Shown here: positions 1-9,660 of the stretch, in pieces
Position numbering within the stretch: the stretch's first letter is position 1
Layout: every line of letters begins with the position of its first letter
Translations under genes and position numbers: made by a program
NCBI GenBank assembly: GCA_028565635.1
Contig: JAOXYB010059779.1
Coordinates: 1-10,800 of the forward strand
Reading direction: 5' to 3'
Source of the DNA: Phoronis ovalis
Lineage: Eukaryota; Phoronida; Phoronidae
DNA length: 10,800 nt
Notes under the pieces: model-generated
Databases searched by the model: none
Seen by the model: only the letters and a program-made list of their open reading frames with translations
Told to the model about the DNA's origin: nothing

Positions 1-1802
<1,802 letters not shown>

Positions 1803-2065
1803 AAAAAATTAAGTAGGATAAACAAACTTGTCTTGATGTAGACTTTGTACTATATTGATATTATGGTGGTTATTGACAAAAACTAGTAGACTGAAAGACC
1901 ACAATGGAAAAAAGTGTACTGTATACAGAAAAGCTATCCAAATATCACAAAAATGTATTCTTATGTTGTAAAGTGTAAATTAAAGTTTGTAGTTATTAAA
2001 ACCATATACAAATGACATAAATATTTTAGTGAATTAGATATGTGTATGAAATTCAATCTTTGTTT
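1803..2065 (+). other. AP2M1: Probable AP2M1 3' UTR with poly(A) signals
   Basis: After the AP2M1 stop the + strand has two ATTAAA hexamers, at 1979-1984 and 1995-2000, the best poly(A) signal candidates. A T/G-rich stretch at about 2038-2065 could serve as the downstream element. Cleavage would then fall near 2010-2030, giving a 3' UTR of about 200 bases. This is inferred from motif and spacing only. A further ATTAAA at 2541-2546 could be a distal site. Confidence 0.45.
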
Positions 2066-2086
2066 TGATTTATAAACTTGAAGTCT

Positions 2087-2349
2087 TTAAAGTGCAAAGC
2101 CAAACACTAACATGACCTTACCTCTACCTCTAGATGTATCAATTCAAAATTGCTTGATTTGTTTTCAAATTAAAGGTTGTTTAGTGGGTACTATGACATT
2201 GCTATGAGAGAAGCATGATACACACAGAACAACCTACTGAAATAATGAACAAATCATGCAAGCTTGATAATTCTTTTTAGACATGATTTCAATATGTTAC
2301 ATCTAGAAATATAATTGTTGTCATGCTAGTGCATGGCTTTGCACTTTAA
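2087..2349. mobile_element. Palindromic MITE-like element with TTAA ends
   Basis: The outermost 30 bases (2087-2116) are the reverse complement of 2320-2349 with three mismatches, including a perfect 16-base match (2087-2102 with 2334-2349). Shorter paired blocks continue inwards: 2130-2138 with 2298-2306, 2156-2163 with 2248-2255, and 2175-2181 with 2228-2234. The whole 263 bases is therefore a decayed foldback. Both ends carry TTAA, so one reading is a TTAA target duplication around terminal repeats beginning AGTGCAAAGCCA, as piggyBac-type MITEs would give. No transposase is encoded. The family is unknown, and TTAA could instead be part of the repeat itself. Confidence 0.7.
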
Positions 2350-3001
2350 TTTTATGTAAGTTATGCTATTAAACCATTTTACAGCCATTCGTATAAAACC
2401 GAAGGCTCTCTTGAAATAATGTATTAACATGAGTCATAGATTTCATAATTTTGTTGTTCTAAACAACTTCAAGATCCAACTGGCTGTATGTAGATTGTTT
2501 GAGCTTTATATGTGAATTTTTAGTCTGTTTCATAAGTGAAATTAAACGATTAGCCAGCTAGCACTGCCTGTGAAATGTCTGGAATTAATAGTGGTTTAGT
2601 TGTTTCATTAGTAATGTATGTAGCTGAAATTGCTCTGATTCTGCTAGCTTTTTGTGTGCAATATGTGCACCTGTACTGTACTGTCTTGTCCTGTAAAACT
2701 GATGTGTCATTAATACAGCTGATGTATAATGAAGCATGTCACTACTGTTGTATTTTCCTTACATGTCATTAGTGTAATATAGTTATCATACATACAAAAC
2801 AGTTGATTTACCTAAAATTTGTTAAGTGCAACATATATTACACTTGACTACTAAGAGTTCTTGGATATGGGAAAGAATGACAAGCATTTGGTTTAAACAT
2901 CAACCAATACAAAGTATTATGTGCAACATATTTGTGCCTGAGGCTACAAAACTTTGTTGAGCCGTGCGCGTAGAATGGCCATTCTAAAGCTGTCATCAAT
3001 T
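2350..3001. other. Intergenic region between convergent AP2M1 and hyaluronidase genes
   Basis: No gene is recognised. A 65-codon + strand frame at 2575-2772 is hydrophobic and Cys-rich but resembles no family I know. The hyaluronidase 3' UTR should extend leftwards from 3001 on the - strand, but no canonical AATAAA lies close to the stop. A TATAAA overlaps the stop codon (about 3000-3005), and weaker AATATA-like hexamers lie near 2834-2839. GTGCAACATAT occurs twice (2827-2837 and 2921-2931). A 16-base perfect palindrome lies at 2971-2986. Confidence 0.5.
2971..2986. repeat. 16-base perfect palindrome in the probable hyaluronidase 3' UTR
   Basis: TAGAATGGCCATTCTA is its own reverse complement and lies 15 bases beyond the hyaluronidase stop codon. 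It sits in an otherwise AT-rich 3' flank next to a small CpG-bearing patch (GCCGTGCGCG). It could form a short RNA stem or a dimeric protein site, or be chance. Confidence 0.6.
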
Positions 3002-3340
3002 TTATAGATTACTCCTATTCTCACAGTGTTCACCATACCATCCCTTAAAACATTTGCAAATATACAAATCTTTGTCTGAATCAGTGTAATGCATAAGTGA
3101 CACTATGCCATTGTTATGAACAGAAGGGAGAATACATCGACCATGAGCACTGCACATTTCTCTGCTACATGTTTCCATAAAATTTGTCACATTTTTCACC
3201 AAAGGTCCAAGAGTTTCATCTACATATTCTTTTATTAGTGAACACCTATCTCTTGATTCAACATTTTTTCCAAGTTCCCATAAAACTACACCATTAAGTC
3301 CCATATCGGCAGATTGTTTGATTGTGTTCAACAAATCATC
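3002..3340 (-). CDS. Hyaluronidase exon 5 (GH56 end and EGF-like module, stop)
   Basis: The exon starts in phase 0 after acceptor CCTTTTTTGCAG and encodes 112 residues, ending at TAA (3004-3002). It contains GLNGVVLWE with active-site W320, C332 of the core disulfide, the family run IKEYVDETLGPLVKNVT, and a six-cysteine EGF-like module (CSREMCSAHGRC, then CKCFKGWYGEHC). Confidence 0.95.
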   Translation of the reverse strand, partial: DDLLNTIKQSADMGLNGVVLWELGKNVESRDRCSLIKEYVDETLGPLVKNVTNFMETCSREMCSAHGRCILPSVHNNGIVSLMHYTDSDKDLYICKCFKGWYGEHCENRSNL

Positions 3341-5750
3341 CTGCAAAAAAGGCAATATTTGTGAAAGATATACATCAAGTTTCATAAGAGTGCCAGGTAC
3401 AGGAAATGATTGAATGTGCTTATGTTATTTATGTCGTAAAAAAGCATCAATAATGGATGAGTTTCCCTGGGCTGGTAATCATTGGCAAAACATTACTTTA
3501 ATTAGACGTAGAAGTAAAATACTGAATGTTGATTGGTTAAAACTGCTTTAGGGTGTTTACACCATGTGGTCAGAACTTACATATGAATAGGTTTGAACGT
3601 CTTTATCTCTATAGATAAAGCGAGAATATGCAAATACTGGTTTATCGTCTGCTAGTCTTAACGCTTCTTTTATTTGAGCAGTAACAAACTGGTGGTTTTC
3701 CTCTGTAGTTAGGCTTGTGGACAAGTAAATAGATGGAAATAAGGCTGTACTGGTGTTAAAAAGCCATTTAAGCCTAAAACATATAAATAGTAGAAAGCAA
3801 TCATGTCTATGCAGTTGCACATTGTGAAGCTATGATTTCTTTAAGCAATTGCAGAGAAGACCTTTATAGTGAAAATGTATCTACATTGATTCATTCAATG
3901 ATAAGCTCTATAAACAACTGGGATGCAGTTTTGTTACTACGTTATATTTTATTTGATTTTACACTATTTGCTTTTATGACAGGCGTACACTACTGGTTAC
4001 AAAGTAAATGATAAGCTTATCCAAATTACCTGTCATTTTCTTGCATAACTTTATTTGTGCATTGATGATTTCGCGTTTTCTCGTTGTAACAATTTGGAAA
4101 ACCATAGAATCCCCATTTACCATCTGGTCGTAGGTTGATTGATAAAAGTAATGTTTTATTCATGTACTGCCTAAAAATGTATACAAAATAAATTAATATA
4201 AAGCTAACATTCTATTGTAATTTGAAATACGAACTTTTTTATCACATTTTTGGAAAAATGCTGATATTCATCTGTAAAGGAAGGCTAAGGTTGGTTTCTT
4301 CATTTGTATAAAAATGAGCATGATAATACAATTTCCATTTTGGTTATAGAAAGTAACTGTTTGAAACATATAATTAATTGAGAAAATTATAAATTTTTAT
4401 TCTAACCAAGCAGATTGCTCAAACCCCTTCTTTGCATGGATCTTGACTTCTGAACTGTTATACTCAGGATGATGTTTCCGAACCAAATCTTCCGACTTTT
4501 CTTGATAAATTTTCTTGCTGTCAAAATTTCTTTCCCATATTGGTCGCCATGCTTCCCAGTCAATTACACCTATGCCTTCAAAATTTACATTTGGGATATT
4601 ACTCTGGATATCATTCTTTGCCTTATGCAAATGTGCATCAAAGGATGTATTCTGCAAGTTGAAAGTTAAAAGAGATGATGAATGAATGTAATATATACCA
4701 TGTAATCACCTTTCTACAGAGTTCACTTTAATTTTTTTCCAAATTCTGGAACTTCCCTTAGTTGAGTTTCTGGCATATTTTTATTATAATTTAACATCTA
4801 CTATTAATTTATTGTCAGTCCTGTTAAAATGACAAATCGAGCTAATAATAAAGCCAGAATGAATGAGGCGGTTGCCCACGAATATAAAAAGTTACTGCAA
4901 AAACAAATAGGAGCCTGATGGCGTCATTCCTGTAGAATGTGGTACGCATAATTGTTCAAAAAATTTGCAGGAAAGGCACAGAAAAAATTGGTTTTGAATA
5001 AAATGCCATCAGGACAATCTGATACAAGGACATCCTTGTCAGCAAAAAATAGGGGTATACATTCGATGAACGACAGTCGAAATTAACATTTTTCACCTGC
5101 TACTTGAATTTCGTCTTCGCATGATTGTACAGCATTGTACTGTTAGAATTACAGACAGTTCTGCTCTTTAATAGGTCAGTATTATTATAATTTCTCAGCA
5201 CTTCATCATACAATTATAATTAGTATACTTAATAAAGATGATTCATTACCAGTTGCATTTACTTCCTTCCTTGGTTTCTTTGGAAATTTAAAAGGGTGTT
5301 TTTCTCACATCCTTGTTTTCTTGTAAAATGGGGTACTAAAATTCAGGAAAATATCCTTGATTACAGAAAAAAGTTGACTTGTTATGACTTCGCCTTTCTC
5401 TATTGAGTGATGCCATTGGGACTAGGACTTACCTGTGGAATGCCCCCATTCACTTCAGTTCCATTTTTGTCAATCTTTGGGTAATAACCTATTTTATCAT
5501 CATAAAGTAATGTAACTGTATCTCCAATAAATTCATGGTTTTTATTAACAATAAGATTATATGATGTTACATTTATAAAAACACCATACTTTTCGCAGTT
5601 CTCTGTATGTATATTCCAAATTGCCTGAAATGGTAAAGCATCATGACCTGGTGATGATTTATGAAGAAATGTTGTCCTTTCATTGTTTAGAATTCCAAGG
5701 CTGTACAACCAACTTGTTACTAAATGCCATATAGCTTGTAGACATTTCAT
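3002..5750 (-). CDS. Hyaluronidase (GH56) with C-terminal EGF-like module, complete five-exon gene
   Basis: GH56 enzymes are endo-beta-N-acetylhexosaminidases that cut hyaluronan and, in many invertebrates, chondroitin. Exons in order are 5750-5433, 4651-4407, 4170-4030, 3773-3581 and 3340-3002. They join without a phase break into 411 codons plus TAA, a normal length for the family. Residues 1-20 form a modest signal peptide; GH56 runs from about 38 to 345. Catalytic D137 and E139 lie in GIGVIDWEAWRP. Other active-site residues are Y83, Y210 in WGFYGFPNCYN, Y251 in FPSIY and W320 in GVVLW. Cysteines C52-C332 and C215-C225 fit the two core disulfides. An EGF-like module has C357, C362, C368, C394, C396 and C405. 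Several N-glycosylation sites (N60, N96, N107, N192, N241, N349) suit a secreted or lysosomal protein. The protein ends six residues after the last Cys with no GPI or membrane segment. Nothing suggests a pseudogene. Which substrate is preferred, and which vertebrate HYAL paralogue is closest, cannot be told here. Confidence 0.95.
3581..3773 (-). CDS. Hyaluronidase exon 4 (FPSIY substrate tyrosine)
   Basis: The exon begins after acceptor TGTTTTAG with one base that completes R235 and ends in phase 0 at donor TAT|GTAAGT (3580-3575). It encodes LKWLFNTSTALFPSIYLS and KPVFAYSRFIYRD, matching the family pattern around the substrate-binding tyrosine, here Y251. Confidence 0.95.
4030..4170 (-). CDS. 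Hyaluronidase exon 3 (WGFYGFPNCYN)
   Basis: The exon starts after acceptor ATTTTTAG with the G that completes W188 and ends in AG before donor GTAATT (4029-4024). It encodes QYMNKTLLLS through WGFYGFPNCYN to VMQEND. C215 and C225 lie within it. No long open frame marks this exon; it was found by splice sites and the conserved GH56 motif. Confidence 0.95.
4407..4651 (-). CDS. Hyaluronidase exon 2 (catalytic D-x-E motif)
   Basis: The exon starts in phase 0 after acceptor TTGCAG and ends two bases into a tryptophan codon at donor GTTAGA (4406-4401). It carries the GH56 signature GIGVIDWEAWRPIWERNF, in which the glutamate is the acid/base catalyst and the aspartate positions the substrate acetamido group. 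It covers residues 107-187 plus the split W188. Confidence 0.95.
5433..5750 (-). CDS. Hyaluronidase exon 1 (start codon, signal peptide, N-terminal GH56)
   Basis: It encodes 106 residues from ATG (5750-5748) to NGGIPQ, ending in phase 0 at donor CAG|GTAAGT. An in-frame TAG lies 18 bases upstream of the ATG, with no other ATG between, which supports this start if the exon is the first one. Residues 4-21 are hydrophobic (LQAIWHLVTSWLYSLGIL), a weak but plausible signal peptide. LPFQAIWN and LLYDDKIGYYP are GH56 landmarks, and Y83 corresponds to a substrate-binding tyrosine. The spacing from the start to PFQAIWN is close to that in vertebrate enzymes. Confidence 0.88.
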
Positions 5751-6549
5751 TATATTCCCTGTTTGCTATGCAAATCTTTCATTTGTAAACTTCATTTCCC
5801 TCAATATTTTCTTTAAAAATTTGATGCACATGCACAACACAGTGCAAATACATTTAGATACGAGACAATCATACAAGCCATATATACTAGGTAAATGTGA
5901 CTTCTCAAATTTCAGCACTGATAACTTTTGACACAATGACCCCAATTCTGAATAATACCTTCTAGTAGAAAATAGACAAGAGATATCAGCTTCATACAAA
6001 GTTCAAAAATTTATTTACATCCCAATATGATTAATATCAAATATACAGTATTCCCATTTCCACTAGATAAATGACACGATAGTTTATTAGCAAATTCAGC
6101 ATGCTGCCATCTTTGTAAAACTACATAGTGCTACAATCAAGGTAATCAGTGGTATTTTAATTGTCTTCCCTTATGCAACAGTTAACTTGCACAAATTCTA
6201 TACATGGTTTTTGTCAAATAAGTAAATTTTTACAATATTTCACAAGAATTGCATAAGTGGATAAAAATTTTTTTTTTTTGCTATAAATTTAGTTTTTTCT
6301 TTTGTGTGACCCTAGATACACAAAACTACACCATTGTTAACATTTTTAGCTGAGACAATGACCTAATGGGCTTATTTCTTATTTCTTGACTTTCCTAATT
6401 AAAAGTTATTGATAAGTAATCGTACCAATATGTTTATGTTTACAAAAATTTCCTAAATGAATTTTTAGATGTCTAAAGTTGATTATGCAAATCTCACAAA
6501 TATAATATATCCACTGCCTTCGATTCATAACTTTTATTCCCAATTTTTT
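5751..6549. other. Intergenic region between the LIG3-like stop and the hyaluronidase start
   Basis: This 799-base gap between two - strand genes must hold the 3' UTR of the right-hand gene and the promoter and 5' UTR of the hyaluronidase. On the - strand AATAAA occurs at 6538-6533, only 12 bases after the LIG3-like stop, and again near 6083 and 6010. A run of 12 T lies at 6268-6279. A TATATA-like stretch near 5880-5888 is the only TATA candidate, but the whole region is AT-rich, so I do not call a promoter. No coding exon is recognised. Confidence 0.5.
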
Positions 6550-6642
6550 TTACTTTCCAGTTGGTACCAATTTCTTAAGTCGAATGCATTTCCATAACCA
6601 ATCAGCTGACACACAGGTGACATCAGAAGCTATTGACTTTCC
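6550..6642 (-). CDS. LIG3: LIG3-like terminal exon: end of BRCT and stop
   Basis: The exon follows acceptor TATTTTTATAG (AG at 6644-6643) in phase 0 and encodes 30 residues followed by TAA (6552-6550). It holds the BRCT tryptophan helix in VSADWLWKCIRLKKLVP, equivalent to the last helix of the vertebrate protein, and ends close to where human LIG3 ends. Confidence 0.9.
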   Translation of the reverse strand, partial: GKSIASDVTCVSADWLWKCIRLKKLVPTGK

Positions 6643-7752
6643 CTATAAAAATACAACGCAACATTAATGGTTGACTTCTTGTATTTTACTCACTCCAGTC
6701 ATAGTTTTTTGCTTAACACTGTCATCCATTATTGTTTTTTATTAACACTAGTTGCCTTCTACAATTTTCTACTGTATTATTCGATTGGGTTTTATACACA
6801 ATAAACAGTCAAGAGATACATTAGAAATCCATTGTTTGTAAAGGTGACTACAGAAGATGGAGGACTAAAGCAGTTTTTTCCTGCTGTATGTTAAAGTTAC
6901 CTTATTCTCGGTCGAAAGAACCATATGCGTTGCTTGTGATTTTTCATGTTCTGCAACCACATCACCATCGTATGCAATGACATAACGCTTCAGCTTGGAG
7001 CATTCATTTGTGGATTCAGGAATAAAAAATTTCATTCCGTTAAAGATGTCCTGAAGTAACTGAAGTTAAGCAAAGAGAATGTTAAACACGTTATCATTAT
7101 CATCTGCATGTTCATTTTTTACACCTAATAAAAACAATGGATGTATTAAACAAAAGTAAACTGGTATGACTTACCTCATTACTAGAGTTACTGGTATTTG
7201 TATGCAGTTTTCTTGGAGTGGAATGACTATACTTAGCCATATGTTCTGGGTTTGTTTGGTAACAGCTACTTCCATACTTGCAAGGGGATTTCCCTGTAAT
7301 CTTTACCTGAAAGTTAAACTGGTGTTTTAACACACATGGCGAACTGAAATTGGTTGAAAGGGGAGTTTTTGACTTTTAGGATGTTTTATGGAAATATATA
7401 AATTTAGTTTTTCTTCCGTTTCAGTATCTTATTCACTTATCAACATATTGGACTAGTTAAAGAAAGCAATCAGCAATGGAAACTTGCATTGGAAAATATG
7501 ATTAAATCATGTTGCTATTACCTCATTACCAACTCATATGCATGGAAGGCTATACATTTCTCATGACAGTTACAGCCATATATTCCAATATGATAGTATT
7601 TTCAATTTAGTTGTTACTACTGTTAACACACCTGTTTTGAAGGAGAAGATTTCCTGTCATCATCATCATCATCTATGTTGTCGTCGCTATCCTCATAAAC
7701 AATTTTTCTTTTTCGTTTGACAGGAGTTGCCTCTCTGCTTGATGGTGCAAGA
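6550..7752 (-). CDS. LIG3: DNA ligase III-like C-terminus: NLS/acidic linker, PBZ finger, BRCT (5' end not found)
   Basis: DNA ligase III seals nicks in base-excision and single-strand-break repair and, in vertebrates, binds XRCC1 through its C-terminal BRCT. Four exons join in phase: 7752-7632, 7306-7175, 7050-6901 and 6642-6550, giving 164 residues plus TAA. The order is a linker with PVKRKRK (probable NLS) and an acidic run, a PBZ zinc finger (C-x5-C-x6-H-x5-H), then one BRCT of about 80 residues. The BRCT follows the vertebrate LIG3 BRCT closely, with landmarks DIFNGMKFFIPEST, LKRYVIAYDGDVV, SQATHMVLS and VSADWLWKCIRLKKLVP. The first base of exon 7752 completes a split codon, so at least one exon lies upstream. 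No ligase catalytic motif was found to the right within the window. Either the gene continues beyond 10800, or this is a short PBZ-BRCT protein. The BRCT assignment is firm; the full-length LIG3 identity is inference. Confidence 0.85.
6901..7050 (-). CDS. LIG3: LIG3-like exon: first part of the BRCT domain
   Basis: The exon is in phase 0 at both ends (acceptor GTTACTTCAG, donor AAG|GTAACT) and encodes 50 residues. DIFNGMKFFIPEST, KLKRYVIAYDGDVVAEHE and KSQATHMVLS align along their length with the N-terminal half of the vertebrate LIG3 BRCT, including the Gly of the DGD turn and the THxV strand. Confidence 0.93.
7175..7306 (-). CDS. LIG3: LIG3-like exon: PBZ poly(ADP-ribose)-binding zinc finger
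   Basis: The exon is in phase 0 at both ends (acceptor AACTTTCAG, donor GAG|GTAAGT) and encodes 44 residues. KSPCKYGSSCYQTNPEHM followed by AKYSH gives zinc ligands C9, C15, H22 and H28 of the exon with the C-x5-C-x6-H-x5-H spacing of the PBZ fold known from APLF and CHFR. The two tyrosines after the cysteines (Y11, Y16) that contact ADP-ribose in APLF are kept, but the usual basic residue after CY is Q17. A Ser/Thr/Asn-rich tail links to the BRCT. Confidence 0.88.
7632..7752 (-). CDS. LIG3: LIG3-like exon: basic NLS and acidic linker
   Basis: It starts after acceptor TTCTTCCAG (AG at 7754-7753) with one base of a split codon and ends in phase 0 at donor CAG|GTGTGT. It encodes LAPSSREATPVKRKRKIVYE, then an Asp-rich run from a (GAT)n stretch, then RKSSPSKQ. 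Such a disordered linker between the catalytic core and the BRCT is typical of ligase III. The call rests on splice sites and phase, as the sequence is low complexity. Confidence 0.8.
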
Positions 7753-8370
7753 CTGGAAGAATAAACTAAATAAATTCAACGACAGCAGATAACATTCTAA
7801 CAAACAAGTCCATAACCCTATAGTTTATGGCAAGCTGCTTTAAATGTAAATTTTGAGGGGCCTATTGGGCGGCACATATATATAGTAACTTTGAATGGCA
7901 GTACACCCCGGATTCTAATCCAAGACAAATTCAAAATATACAATAACTGTACCAGATAAACCATAACATAGCTAGATCATAAACCTTTAAAATTAATTTT
8001 TATCCACAAAGAAAAGCAGCCTTACATTTATTCTCCAAAAATATATCATAATGAATGGTCAGCTAACTAGCTAGACTCAGAAGAAAACCATTCACAGTCT
8101 AAGGACAATTACATTGAAAGTTTAAAAATTTTTTGCATGAACTTTCATGTGCTCCTGAATAAGGCACACCATCTCTTGATGTACCATATTACACTAGATG
8201 GGTCATCAAAGAACAGGCCCAGTTCTAAACATTGAAGTTGTCAATAACTAGTACAACCTTTTTCAGCATTTACTACTTCCTTGTCCAACTTATATATGTA
8301 TACAATTGTGTATAGGATATAAAAATTTATAATCATGTAATAACTAATAAAAACTACCCTAAAATATTTA

Positions 8371-8540
8371 TTGAATAAAAAACTTACCACTTTCTTCAAT
8401 GAAAAAAACAACTAATCTCATTTAACATTGTCTTCACATTAATGTCTGCAATACGAACACTGCAGCTATCCCTATAAGAAACCTGTCCATGAAGATAGTT
8501 CAAATGTCTATGACTACATAAATATATATTTTGTTTTTAT
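8371..8540. repeat. Tandem duplication, copy 1
   Basis: It shares ordered blocks with 8594-8737: AATAAAAAACTTACCACTTT at the left, then GTCTTCA, CAGCTATCCCTA, CCTGTCCATGAA and TATGACTACATA. It is about 28 bases longer than copy 2 because of internal indels. The copies are offset by 223 bases at the left end and 195 at the right. On the - strand the left edge reads GAAAGTG|GTAAGTT, a good splice-donor shape. Confidence 0.75.
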
Positions 8541-8593
8541 AAGTCTCATTCTTAAATTCTCTAATACTAAAATCTTTTAAAATACATAATTCA

Positions 8594-8737
8594 TTCAATA
8601 AAAAACTTACCACTTTCTTAAATGAAAATTTACATTCATGTCTTCAATATCAAAACTACAGCTATCCCTAACTCCTGTCCATGAACAATTAACCTCAAAT
8701 GCCTATGACTACATACATATATTTTTTGCTTTTACAG
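8594..8737. repeat. Tandem duplication, copy 2
   Basis: This is the diverged partner of 8371-8540, in the same orientation. On the - strand it can be read open from about 8702 (after GTCATAG) to the donor-like GTAAGT at 8610, with in-frame ATG in GACATGAATGTA. That frame ends two bases into a codon, the phase needed by the LIG3-like exon at 7752. Copy 1 has an in-frame stop at the matching place. Coding status is therefore doubtful. Confidence 0.7.
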
Positions 8738-9660
8738 TACATTCAAAACATATTAAATTTCTACTATTAATAACACTATTCAAAGCAAATTGTTCTTTTA
8801 AATAAACATGTTCTACTTTCTATGACATTAACATGCAATTAGCAAATACTTGTGTCAACATGAAATATATACAATTAAAATTCTACTAATTTTAACCACA
8901 ACATACCCTATTACAGCACTGCTGACCAAGACCCAGGGATTGCCACCATACAATTAAATCAACCTGTTACTTCAATTACAAAAAACTTCTTAACGAAGGC
9001 TCAAACAAAAAAAATCACATAGATAACTTATTTCTCATCTATTACTGCATAAAACTACTTATTCTACATCTTCTAGACCTTATCGTTACAGACGAGATAC
9101 ATTTCAAAAGATTAACGTAAATTTATAATTATTTCTAAAAGTATGGGACAATTTAAACCTTACATACCTTAAAAATAACTAAGTTCCTTACACGCACTCA
9201 CAATATTTACAAATATAAAAATTGTGCTAATTACAAGGAACTAATGGCACATTTACCAAAATATCGTCAATGGCTTATTTCTTCAAAACTACACGTCACA
9301 ATTGAAAATCACATTACATATATTTCCCTTTCTACTTAACATTCTTATTGCCTGCACTCTTTTCATCCTTGAACAATTATTATTAGCTAAAAAAGCTCAA
9401 TTCCTAAATCTTGCTCTTTGTTTACATTGCCACGCCAAGGACTATAACAATGCTGCATATCCTATAAGGATAGGAAAAGCAGCAAAAACTTTATGTCAGG
9501 ACCTAAATACTTGCATATCATCGACAAGCTATAAAGTTCCAATAAGTTCAAAATGTATATTACTAAATCAAGAAAGGCTTCTATAGAAAAAAATTCCTTA
9601 TAAATTTAACATTAATTATTGAAACACAAGCCTTGTTTCAAAAATAGAAGTATGGTAATT

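Larger units (their letters stand above)
7753..9650 (-). other. Presumed intron/5' sequence of the LIG3-like gene, no exon assigned
   Basis: No ligase motif or other protein family was recognised on either strand. The + strand is strongly G-poor: a hand count of 8881-9180 gives about 25 G against 65 C. The skew fits transcription from the - strand. The segment holds the diverged tandem duplication at 8370-8740. A + strand frame at 9302-9586 (94 codons) and a 24-codon - strand frame after a splice-like TCCTTATAG near 9455 have no recognisable homology. Confidence 0.5.

Noticed and set aside
2575-2772. 65-codon + strand frame, hydrophobic and Cys-rich
   Set aside because: It lies beyond the AP2M1 poly(A) candidates, resembles no family, and hydrophobic short frames are common in AT-rich DNA. 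No splice or promoter support was seen.
4469-4669. + strand frame over hyaluronidase exon 2
   Set aside because: Antisense shadow of the catalytic exon on the - strand.
5683-5999. Frames on both strands over the hyaluronidase 5' end
   Set aside because: The + strand frame overlaps exon 1 antisense, and the - strand frame at 5766-5999 is separated from exon 1 by an in-frame TAG. Neither resembles a protein family.
7538-7720. + strand frame with a poly-His run
   Set aside because: The His run is the antisense reading of the (GAT)n acidic linker exon on the - strand.
8371-8737. Box C/D or H/ACA snoRNA pair in the tandem duplication
   Set aside because: No RTGATGA/CTGA box pair and no clear H/ACA hinge-and-tail arrangement could be found in either copy.
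9400-9470. Possible 24-codon - strand exon after TCCTTATAG
   Set aside because: The acceptor shape is good, but the frame has no recognisable homology and runs into a stop without a convincing donor.
9302-9586. 94-codon + strand frame
   Set aside because: Low-complexity, no recognisable domain, in a strongly C-over-G region where stop codons on this strand are depleted by composition.
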